A stretch of DNA of 64,000 bases from NCBI RefSeq assembly GCF_000005505.3, contig NC_016132.3:23860501-23924500 (forward strand). The letters are read 5' to 3'. Positions within the stretch are counted from its first letter, which is position 1. Every line of letters begins with the position of its first letter. Shown here piece by piece: positions 1 through 9,589 of the stretch. A program made the position numbers and the translations under genes. A model generated the notes under the pieces. It did no database searches, was not told the DNA's origin, and saw only the letters and a list, made by a program, of their open reading frames with translations. Source of the DNA: Brachypodium distachyon (lineage: Eukaryota; Streptophyta; Magnoliopsida; Poales; Poaceae).

Positions 1-1212
1 CGTGGCAAACATGGGTTGGGTATTAACATACATGGTCTGGGCCTTGAGCACGGGGTTCAGCGCAGAGACACGAACGAACCCAACATCGTACGACTATCGG
101 ACGACAAAAGCGTCGTAGGTGAGGCAGTTTCGATCTAGAAACAACCTAAACATAGCTAGATAAAACATGCCCAAATTCGCCCACGCTGCTTCGATCCGTC
201 CCGTCGAGCTCGATACGGCACTCAAACTGCCATAGCGCTCTTCTCAAAAACACACCCGGACACGCCCCTCAACCTCCCCTTAAACATGCAGATCCCCCTG
301 CCCCACCAAACCATATCGAACTCACCGGAGTGGCTCCCCTCGTCGCCGCGCAGAAAAACAACGCCCACCAAGGCCCGAAGCTCGTGTTACCCCGCGACGT
401 GCACCTCTCGCGCACAGCTCCTCATTCGCTGTAGCGCTGCCTGTCCTGCTCTCACGGCCCTTCGCTGACGCCGCCATCGCCCTCGCGCTCGGCTTCTCCG
501 TCTTCGGCTGCTCCCCGACCCCGACCAGTCCGCGGCGGCAACGCCGGCAAGACAGCCGCACCCGCCTTCATCTGCGAGCCGGTGGTGGTGCTGCCCCCAT
601 CCACGCATTCCAGGCAGTTGGGGCCGGTGGGCAGGTGCGCACGCGAGGGGAAGCCTTCACCCCGTATCAACTCGCCGGTGGCCGGCCCCGTCGCCGCTGA
701 CTTCTCTGACCACCACAACACTACTCCGCTGCACGTCTGGCTCCATCCCCCGGTGCACCGAATCCGCTGGCAGAAAAATCACGAGAGGCAGATGGTAGAG
801 AAATGGGGACGGGGAACGGAAAGGAGAGTCGATCGGGAGACGACAGGCAAAAACGCGCGTGACATGTAGGAACCACAGAGTACATGTCGCGGATGAGGAC
901 AGGCTGTCCTAAAAGGATCGAGCGGTGCGCCTCGTCCAGCGGAAATCAGATGGTTCGGAAGCATGTGCGCCCCTTTCTTCCTAAAAGTGCATAAGCACTT
1001 CCAAGCACTTGGGTTTTCTTTTTTTTAGGGAAAGCGGGATGGCGTTGTTGAGATGGCGCAGGTTTGGATTTCACACGGCCGTTTCGCCTCGGCACAGAAG
1101 AAGTCGTCCCAGGTGGTCCGGAAAAACGGCCCGGCCCGGCCCAGCAGCGAACAAACAACAAAGGGTACGACGTTAGGGTTTCGCGCAACTCATCGCACGC
1201 GGCTCTACCTAC
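1..1212. other. 5' flank without a recognised gene
   Basis: GC-rich in the middle (about 290-760), AT-richer elsewhere. Several short open frames overlap on both strands, but none shows a known domain, a convincing ATG context plus splice sites, or a transposon terminus. It may hold a decayed gene fragment or distal promoter sequence of the SKP1-like gene. I see no supportable gene here. Confidence 0.5.
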
Positions 1213-1214
1213 CT

Positions 1215-1220
1215 TATATA
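1215..1220 (+). promoter_or_regulatory. TATA box of the SKP1-like gene
   Basis: TATATA in the context CTTATATATTC lies 93 bases before the ATG at 1313, a plausible core promoter distance for a short 5' leader. It is the only TATA-like hexamer in the GC-rich stretch directly upstream. Confidence 0.6.
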
Positions 1221-1312
1221 TTCAAACACCCCGCCCCGCCAGCGCCCCACAACCTCGATCCTGTCTTTCCACCGCCGCAAAAACACAGACCCCATTTCAA
1301 AATTAGCTAGTT

Positions 1313-1822
1313 ATGGCGGCGGCGCCATCCGGCAGCAGGACCAGGATGGTCACGCTCATCAGCAAGGGCGGCAGGAACTTCAAGATGCCGGAGGCCGTGG
1401 CGTTGGTGTCCTCAAGGAGCTGCAGGGAAGCGCTCGACTACATCGAATATAGAGGCAACAACACCATGATGATCAAACTCCTGGACATCGACCCCAAGCC
1501 GGTCTCCATGCTCGTCAACTTCTGCAACCACATGGCCGCCGCCGCAACCTCGGCGGCTAGCGACGACGCGGCGCAGAGGATGAGAGAGTGGGAAGAAAGG
1601 TTCCTCGGCGACGACGTCGACCAGGCGTTGCTATACGACTTGCTCTCCGCGGCGATCTCCATCCAGGCTGACGGGCTCATCGACCTCGTCTGCAAGCGGG
1701 TCGCCCACATGATCAAGGGCAAGACACCCCAAGAGATCCGCACCATCTTGGGCATCCAAGATGACCTCACGCCCGACCAGCGAGACGAGATCCGCACGGA
1801 CAACTCCTGGATAGATATATGA
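1313..1822 (+). CDS. SKP1-like protein (SCF ubiquitin ligase adaptor)
   Basis: Intronless 169-residue ORF. SKP1 proteins bridge cullin-1 and F-box proteins in SCF ubiquitin ligases in the nucleus and cytosol. The N-terminal part (about residues 12-75) has the BTB/POZ-like start (VTLISKGGRNFKMPEAVAL) of the family. The C-terminal half carries the SKP1 signature: LLYDLLSAA, then MIKGKTPQEIR, then a D-LTP-R-N-W tail (residues about 110-168), which forms the F-box-binding helices. Length fits the usual 155-175. The central stretch is alanine-rich and divergent, as in the expanded, fast-evolving grass SKP1-like families. The start is the first ATG after the TATA box, and the tail ends at SWIDI rather than the usual W-x-F-E. 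Family assignment is secure; whether it assembles into an SCF cannot be judged from sequence. Confidence 0.9.
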   Translation: MAAAPSGSRTRMVTLISKGGRNFKMPEAVALVSSRSCREALDYIEYRGNNTMMIKLLDIDPKPVSMLVNFCNHMAAAATSAASDDAAQRMREWEERFLGDDVDQALLYDLLSAAISIQADGLIDLVCKRVAHMIKGKTPQEIRTILGIQDDLTPDQRDEIRTDNSWIDI

Positions 1823-3392
1823 CATGATCCCCGCTTCTAGTCATCCGCTTTTGCTACTTTTTGTTTCTTCAATTCATCATTTCTGTACAACCTATGTATT
1901 CTGAAAAGACATATTTAATCTTTGGATTATAATTTCTCTACTGTTATTAAGTTTTTTTCCTGCGGGATGGATGAGTTAGTCTTGGGAACTTGATATACTT
2001 CCTCCGTCCGGAAATAAGTGACTTGGAAGTTAATTGGAACCTAAATTCACATACCTGAGGACTCATCGATTCTGCAAATATGGAGAAAAAAATTGAAATG
2101 AAAAACTGTATGGTTCGGGGAGGAATCTAAATTCGCATCCATGAGAACTTGTTGATTCTGTAAATAAGGATTTATTTTTTTAAATGAAAGGAAAGTGTAA
2201 GGTTCGCATCCGTGAGGACTCATTGATTCTGCAAATATGGATTTTTCTAACTGTAAAGGAGACCCCTATAGTATAAATTAGAACCTAAATTCACATCTTG
2301 TCGATTTGAATCAGGTGGTTGGATTGTACATCCACCCCCAACCTAGGCTCACTTCCCTGCAAATATGAAATTTGAAATAGCTAGAAGTTAGTTTATATTA
2401 TTCTTGTACTATCTTCATATCTCAGATATATTTGACATATGTAGAATCTGTTTTTGTATGCACTTATTGATAAATCTGATTTTTGTTCTATATATGCATA
2501 GTTGTGAGGTTAACCAAATTAAATTGAATATTCCACTAGCATTATGCATGTGTGTTGTTAACTTGTTATAGATTGAAAAATGAACCATCTTCTGTGTTTA
2601 TGAGTTTTTGCTTTGCTGAGTATTTGCACTGAACCCAGAAAGAGAGGACATTGTCATTCGGAGAATTTATAACAATATAAATATTAGGTGATGTTTGGGA
2701 GATTCTTCCTTTTTCGAGGAAATTTGGGAGATTCTTGATCAGCGCAATGCATAGGATAAAATGGAACTTGATGCATCTGATTTCCTTCTCTCAAATTTAC
2801 ACCCATATATGTTGCATGCAAAGATTTCCTGGTCAAAAATTCGGACTAACCACAGACAGATAGTACGCATCATCATTTTTGCCTCTTATAATTTTTAATT
2901 GATGCTGCAAATGTGCAATTTGAGATGTCTAGAGATTGGTTTATACTATTCTAGTACTAAATATTACAGTTGCCTCTATTTCTGGATGCTCCCATAGACT
3001 GATAATCTGATATTTGATGATTTGATCAATGCATATGATGTGAGTCTATGCAAAACTGAATATTTCACTAGCCATATGTCTGTTTTGTTGCAGTAGTTTT
3101 ATAAAAGAACAATTTCACATGTTAAATAGTTTTGACTTTGTTGAATATTTGCATGGCACAAACAGAAAGGACAATGTTATTCGAAGCATTCAAAAAGTTC
3201 AGTAAAGCTAAGTCATGTTTCTGAGAACGGGATGAAATGAAACAACTATTAGTATATATTTCCATCTCTCATGCATATTTATACAGTCCTGTTCTATGTA
3301 AACACTTCCTAGCTGAAACACCTGATCTATCCGTGCAAAAAAAGATGTGTCAACAGACAGACGGGTCGTATACACTGAAACTCCGTTGAGAC
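1823..3392. other. Intergenic DNA with internal duplications
   Basis: Downstream flank of the SKP1-like gene. A lone Stowaway-type end (CTTCCTCCGTCC) sits at about 1995 without an obvious partner. About 2035-2250 holds three diverged copies of a segment containing GATTCTGCAAATATGGA, at about 2069, 2155 and 2226. About 2355-2875 and 2895-3370 look like two diverged copies of a ~0.5-kb segment. No coding potential recognised. Confidence 0.55.
2355..3370. repeat. Diverged ~0.5-kb tandem segmental duplication
   Basis: Landmarks recur in order: CTGCAAATATG and CTGCAAATGTG, then TTTATATTATTCT and TTTATACTATTCT, then GAATATTCCACTAGC and GAATATTTCACTAGC, then an AGAAAG(G)AGGACA-like block, then ACAGACAGA near 2855 and 3352. 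Spacing between copies is roughly 500-540 bases. No coding content is seen in either copy. Confidence 0.5.
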
Positions 3393-3397
3393 AACTC

Positions 3398-3717
3398 TGT
3401 TAGATTAATCTTGAGTATGTTTACGTGTTTGAGTCTCATAGGTATTAGTTTCCTAGTGTTACGGTTTAGCTGTTAGGAAGCTAATCAAGTTGTAGTTGAG
3501 TACTGCTCGGTTTGGAGTCTAGCTAGATATGGGCTAGTTGGTCTTAGATGTGTGTATATACGCATGTGTAGGGCAGCTATCTTGTATCAGATCGTGGGTT
3601 TTGAGTAAGCAATAAAGAGAAGAAACAGAGGACACGATACGCGCACTTGGTCAAATAATTTTGTGATCATTTGTGCGCGTGCGTCTTCATGTGATTGATC
3701 TTTTAACAAACCCAACA
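3398..3717. mobile_element. Solo LTR, 320 bp, with 5-bp TSD
   Basis: The segment starts TGTTAG and ends CCAACA, so it has the canonical TG...CA ends with inverted termini. It is flanked by a perfect 5-bp duplication AACTC (3393-3397 and 3718-3722). It contains an AATAAA-type polyadenylation motif at 3611. No internal domain or second LTR is present, so it is a solo LTR left by LTR-LTR recombination. Size and TGTTAG terminus suit a Ty1/copia family; that assignment is inference. Confidence 0.88.
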
Positions 3718-3722
3718 AACTC

Positions 3723-4429
3723 ACCTAACAGCTGTAGCTGGCGTTACTGCAGTGATGGCACTAACAAGCACCTGCCATATATCGTTTTCATTCTTCATCA
3801 GGGGAAGTGAAGCTAATTGTCGGAAGTAGTTTTAGTATAAGTATACAGTATAGCCTGGGTAAGCAATATATATGTGACTTAATATTTTGCATGTGAGTTG
3901 TCGTTAATGTATTTGTGACGTTAATGCTGTTTTATTAAAAGTTTTCTTGTTGCAAATGTCATAGCCTTACAGGGTCAGAGGTAGGGGAGACAAATGTGTG
4001 CTTGTGGGAAGATAAGATTGATGGACTATAATCTCTGCTGCTGTTAGCTGACCTTCTTGGGGTATATATGGAGCACAATAGGGGAGATAGACTTGAGTAT
4101 GAGACAAGTTATCGTTTAAACCTTCCTATCTCTATCTCCTTATCTCTAATTTAAACACAATTGTATTTCTAACAATGCTTTGTGCCAGAGTTGACGACAA
4201 ATCATTTATTATGGGATATGAATAGTAAAGAATGTTTTCTTTTCATAGTATGAAGTAAATTAAACTGAATCAATATAGATCCCTTGACCGTCGGTAGGCT
4301 TGCATGGAGTCGGCGCGCGTATAGAGCTGCAACACTGACTAGTCCTTGTACGAGCTAATGGAGTATATGCGCTATAGGCCCTTTCTCAACTCAGAATAGA
4401 GCCATGATATGCTAGGGGAAACATAAATG
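3723..4429. other. Intergenic DNA between solo LTR and long-TIR element
   Basis: AT-rich sequence. A TGTTAG...CTAACA segment (about 4042-4174) resembles a tiny LTR but lacks a matching target duplication. No gene recognised. Confidence 0.4.
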
Positions 4430-6380
4430 GACCAGACTATGTGCCAGCCGTATGGCATTTATCATAGCCAGCGTACACTTCCCGCGCGCGAGATCCTTCT
4501 CCGGTCCGTTCGGTCAGTCCAAGCGCGTGGCACCCACGCACCTCCTGTTTCTCTTTTTCCCACCCGTGCATGCACATAGAAGTGAGAGGGGGCTGCAACA
4601 TCAACACGTGCATTCAAAATTATCTAGAAAATTTAAAAGGTTGTGTAGCTCGAACCGTGTACCCAATCAATAATCCGTTTTCATAGTTGACTTCATGTCG
4701 GCGAGGGCTTCAAAACAAGATCCCGGTTGGATATGTTTCGTTGACTTTTTTTTCAGCTCAAAGTTATCAACCATAAGCATGTGAGTTACCAGACCTATTC
4801 ACGATAAGTTACCAAATTTCAACCTACACTAGGGTTTGCTTTTAATGTTTTTTCTAGAGCTCCAAAGTTACCAATCAGCAATAGCTGAGTTATCAGCGTA
4901 TTCACGATCAATGCTAGATCTATCTAGACATGTTTTGGCTTTTTTTTCAATATTAAAAGTTACCAACTAATACTATGTGAATTACCGCGTCATTCATGAT
5001 TGTTTCGACACTGCATCTAACTAGACATGTTTTGGTTCCTAAGCTAACCACCAATGCTATGTGAGTTACCGGACAATTTGCAATAGAGTTATCAGCTTGG
5101 AAACCAATCTCACTTTATTAGTTTCTGATATCTTTTTTCAAACTCAAGTTACCAATTAGTAACAGTATGAGTTATCATACTATGCACAAGTAGTTATCAA
5201 CATCAAGATTAGAACTCAATAGATCTCAATTGGTTATGTTTTGACGACGTTTTCTTAATCTTAAAAGTTATCAGGCAGCTGATACATGAGTTACCGTACT
5301 ATTCAAAAAAATAGTTACCAACTACAAACCTACCACTCACTTGAAAAGGTTACCAAGCAGTAAGATGTAGTTAATGGGCTAGAGTATTCACAAGTATTAT
5401 CAGCTTCAACACTAAGATAAAACTTATGTATTTCTGGGCAAATACTATGTCGAGGAACTACATCAGCTTCAACTAGATTTTATCTCAAACAATGGAGTAA
5501 CTATATCGATATTGAGATGGTGAACGGTGACTTGGACAGTCGGGTAACTACATTGGCGTCATGATGATAATTTAACATGAACAACTGTATAACTACACGG
5601 TGCAATGATGATAATTTTAACATGAACAACCGGATAACTACATTGGATCCATCATGATAACTTTAACATTAACAACCGGGTAACTGCATTGGTGCCATGG
5701 TGAACTACACCGGTGCCACGACGAACTCAAACATAAACAACCAAAAAACTACATCGGTGACATGATGATAACTTTAACATGAAGATCTAGATAACTACAT
5801 TGGCGTCATGATGATAACTTAACATGAACAACTGGATAACTACATCGGTGCCATGATGACAACTTTAAGATGAACAACCGGATAACTACATTGATGCCAT
5901 GATGATAACTTTGACATGAAAAACCGGATAAGTACATTTGTGCCATGATCATAACTTTGACATGAACAACCGGATAACTACATTGGGGCCATGATGATAA
6001 CTTTCACATTAACAGTCAGGTAACTGCATCGGTGCCATGGTGAACTACACCGGTGCCACGACGAACTCAAACATTGACAACCGATCGAGTAACTACATCG
6101 GCGTCATGGTGATAACCTTAACATGGATAGGTCGGTAAATACACCGGTCCCATGGTGAGAATTTTAACATGGAAATTGAATAAATGTTTCAGTACTACTG
6201 TGAGTACTAGGATGCATGTGGTAATTTTAGCCCGAGCAGGTGGGTAATTCCATCAATGCCATGGTGGTGGTCACTGTGACTTGGACACCTGGATAACTAC
6301 ATCAGTGACATGACTATAACCTAAACTGTTGGGTAACTATGTCAATGTCATGGCGGTAACTATAACTATTCGTCTCAAAA
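4430..6380 (+). repeat. Left inverted-repeat arm with ~46-bp repeat array
   Basis: The outer part (4430-4740) is single-copy-like and matches the right arm in inverse. 4740-5440 repeats GTTACCAA and GAGTTACC blocks. About 5530-6140 is a tandem array of a ~46-bp unit with core ATAACTACATTGGTGCCATG followed by ATGATAACTTTAACATGAAC. Starts at about 5544, 5590, 5635 and 5681 give the period directly. Divergence between units is roughly 10-20 percent by eye. Confidence 0.8.
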
Positions 6381-8600
6381 TAGAGTAGCATAAGTCAATG
6401 CATCAAACAACATGTATCTCATTGAATATTCATCACAGAGACTGGAAGTGCATGGTTGATGAGTAAGGCAATGAAGAGGAGATGCCACGGATCAACCACT
6501 CATTGCAACTACAAGAATAAATCTGAGCCACCATTTCATCGAACACCTCAAGTGCTTAGAACACATTTTGAATCCCCCTTCAGATTTCTCTAGTAGCACT
6601 CCGTCAAAACGAATTTAAGCTCACCATAGAACATTTGGCCTAGCAGCAGCTAGCCACAGCGGCAGCCGGCGGCACACACAATCAAGCAACAACTAGTGGG
6701 CAGCACAGGCGCATATCAGCGGCGGCAACACACAACAAGCAAGAGCAGCAGCTAGCTAGTTCTGGGGCAATTTCGCGAGGCAGGAGGAGTACCTCTGCGA
6801 GTTGGACGAGGCGCTCGAGCTGGTGGGCGGATTTTGCCTCATCGACCTCTTCTTCTGCCCTACCCGCGGCTGGTGCAGAGGCTCAGTGACGGCGAGCGCC
6901 GCATGAGGAGGAGCCATGGCCACATCGAGCCCATAATCGCCGGCGTTGTCGACGAGCGCAAGGCGACGCGATCTGTAGCCTGGAAGGTGCGCGGCTCGTG
7001 ACGCGACGGCCTCTGGCTCGGGGGGGACGTGGGGGGATGGTGGTGGTAGGAACGGGGGAGAGGAAGAAACAACTGTGAGGGAGATCCCCTCAAAGTGTCC
7101 GTATGCATCAGAGGAAAGGGGATGAAGTAGAAGGTTGTTCATTCACTGCAGATCGGACGTAGCGGAGCGCATCCGCATGTATGGAAGTTTTCCAGCCGGC
7201 TGGAAAATAGATTTTCCGAACATAAATTGCTTGAGAACATAGAATCCCAATTTGTCCAAAACGCACATCCGTTATCCGTATATTAGGGAAAAAATACCAA
7301 ATCATATATCTTTTACTCCCTCCGTTCCTAAATACTTGTCGTGGTTTTAGTGCAAAGTTGCACTAAAACCACGACAAGTATTTGTTTATGGGATACTATT
7401 TTCTACTATTAAATCACTAACTCTGGGTTGAAGAGCCAAGTTTGGGCCTTGAACGACCTACAAAACTCTGGTGAGCTAGAAGTACCGGACTTGAGGTTGA
7501 ACACATCGCTCATGACTATAAAATAAATGGAAAATCTATTTGCATGCGGTCCGGCAACTCTCCTTACGCGCAGACGCGTTCCCTGCCGTCCGTTTTGCAT
7601 TGCACGGGGTCCTTTTTTCTTACTCCGGTCTCCTCTGTGTGTGTGTCTCTCTCCTCTCTTCATCTTTCTCTCCCACGTTGCTCTCTCCTCTAAGTCTCCA
7701 CACGCGACATACTCCTCTCCAGAAGCTTCCCCTCTCCTCCGTGTTGCCTCCTCCCTGTGCTGCCCCTCCTTGAGATCCTCCGTCCTGTCCCGCCTCCTCC
7801 CCTAGTTGCTCCTCCCACGAGCATCTGATCAAACAGGGCACGCATTGATGGGAGGTCCCTGGAATGGAGGAGGGAGGCAAGTAACGCGTTGAGGGAGATG
7901 AGGATGCGCGACCCGTGCTCCTGCGGGAGGCATCGAGCAGGCTGCGCACGGCATCAGGGTGGCCAGGAGGCTGAGGCGGTGTACGGGTACGAGTGCTCTA
8001 GGAGGCTGAGGCGGGGGAGGTGTGAGTCGGTGGCCGCTGCAGTCGTGGAGACATGGGTGCGGATTTGAGATGGTGGCGAGCGCAAAGGGGCAAGGGTGTT
8101 GTGCAGCAGCTCAGAGTGTTGGGACGAGACGTAGATCGCGGTTGCCTGGTGTTGGGACAACGTTCATGGCGAGTTGATGCAGGCGGCGACAACATTGCAG
8201 CTAGCGGATAGCTATTTTATTCTGTGCACTGAGGTGTTCGATGAAATGTGGCTCAGGTTTATTCTATGCATCGAAGGTGTTCATTGAAATGATGGCTCAG
8301 TTGTATTATTGTAGTTGTAGTGAGTGCCTATTTTGATCCATGGGTTCTTCCCTTTATTGTCTTTCTCAGTGAGAAGGCACTTCCAATACGTCTTTTGCGA
8401 TGTGCTTAATGAGGTATGCCGTTCGATGATGCTTGTTCTATGCTACATCCACTCATGAATGTATATGGATCATGTTGCAGATTGCAAATAGTGAGCTATT
8501 TTGTGTTGATAAATTTTGACAGTCACATTAGATTTCTTTATGGAGTTTGTTGGAGAACTTTACTTATGGTGCTAGCTTATTGTTTAGTAGTTGTTGTCAC
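6381..8600. other. Central cargo region of the long-TIR element
   Basis: A GC-rich, proline/serine-rich frame lies on the minus strand at about 6756-7142, and another gene-like GC-rich stretch at about 7530-8200. Neither shows a recognisable domain. The base composition contrasts sharply with the AT-rich arms, consistent with captured gene fragments, but this is inference. A hairpin MITE sits at 7314-7398. Confidence 0.4.
7314..7398. mobile_element. Short hairpin Stowaway-type MITE
   Basis: Begins TA then CTCCCTCCGTTCC and ends near GGGATACTA. The interior is a near-perfect inverted repeat (ACTTGTCGTGGTTTTAGTGC against its complement) around a tiny loop, so the transcript would fold into a stem of about 25 pairs. 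Confidence 0.8.
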
Positions 8601-8677
8601 TAAAGCAATGGTGTAGTATCCCAGGCATTAAGGCAGTAGTTACCATTGTAGCATGTACAACTTATAGTTACCACCAT

Positions 8678-9582
8678 TAGGGATGCAAGTGGGACGGGCC
8701 AGCCGTTTGTCCTGCGTCCCGTCCGCAAGCTGCAAAGCCCGTTTAGTTTTCGCGGGTGGCCCGTTTATCCCGCACGGGCTTAACTGGGAGAAAAAGAATC
8801 ACCCGACGGGATCCCGTATGTCCCGCACGGGCTCATCCCCTTCCTCCTGACCTGCTCCAGCCGCCGCTCGCCAACTCTCCTCTTACCTGCTCGGCGGCGT
8901 AGATAGAACCGCCAACCCACTCCTCCTCGGCCTGCTTGGCGGCGCCACCTGCCAAGTGCCAAACCCCTCCTTCCTCCTCTTTCTCCCTGTACGCAGCACA
9001 CAACGGGCCGAGCGGAGCTTTCGGTTGGGCTCCCGGCGCGGCGGCACGTTCAACGGCGTGTATACCTTTTCTCTTTGTGATTTTATTTCCTTATATGGTT
9101 TCCTATTGGGTGCTTTCATTCAGATCTCCGCCCACTATTTGTTCTCCCATGAATTTGCCATCCGCCGCTGCCATCGCAAGCAACAGCAAGGTCCACCACC
9201 CTTCCTTCTCTCTCGATTTCTTCTCTAGCGACGGCGCCCTAATTACAAGGGCCGGTGACTCACCAGCACCAACAGAAGAAGTCGCAGGCTGGCAACCATC
9301 ACAACCGAGATCTTCAAATTGACGCATGGAGCACGTACTGCAATCTGATCTGAAAAACTAGCTACCCTGGCCTTGCCGACTTTACTACTGAATAACAGTT
9401 CATCTGTACTGCTGGCTGAACTGATAGGATAAACGGGAACTGACAGGATAAACAGGTTGAAACTGCTGAACCTGTATGTCCCAGCGGGACATCATCTAAC
9501 GGGATGCGGGCAGGAAAAAATTTCCCGTGAAAACTTACGGCTGCAGCGCGGACAGGCTGATCCCATCCCACTTGCATCCCTA
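8678..9582. mobile_element. Non-autonomous hAT element, 905 bp, 8-bp TSD
   Basis: Terminal inverted repeats are TAGGGATGCAAGTGGGA at 8678 and its exact complement ending at 9582. The flanks are a perfect 8-bp duplication ACCACCAT (8670-8677 and 9583-9590), diagnostic of the hAT superfamily. The interior has GC-rich subterminal GGGACGGGCC/CCCGCACGGGC repeats and no recognisable transposase. It inserted into the right arm of the long-inverted-repeat element, so it is the younger of the two. Confidence 0.92.
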
Positions 9583-9589
9583 ACCACCA

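Noticed and set aside
286..1310. Overlapping short open frames on both strands
   Set aside because: GC-rich DNA leaves many frames open by chance; none has a domain, codon pattern or splice support.
4042..4174. TGTTAG...CTAACA segment resembling a very small LTR
   Set aside because: Adjacent 5-mers (GCTGC and ATGCT) do not match, so there is no target-site duplication.
5480..6380. CRISPR-like array
   Set aside because: The ~46-bp units are contiguous, diverged tandem repeats without unique spacers, in a plant genome.
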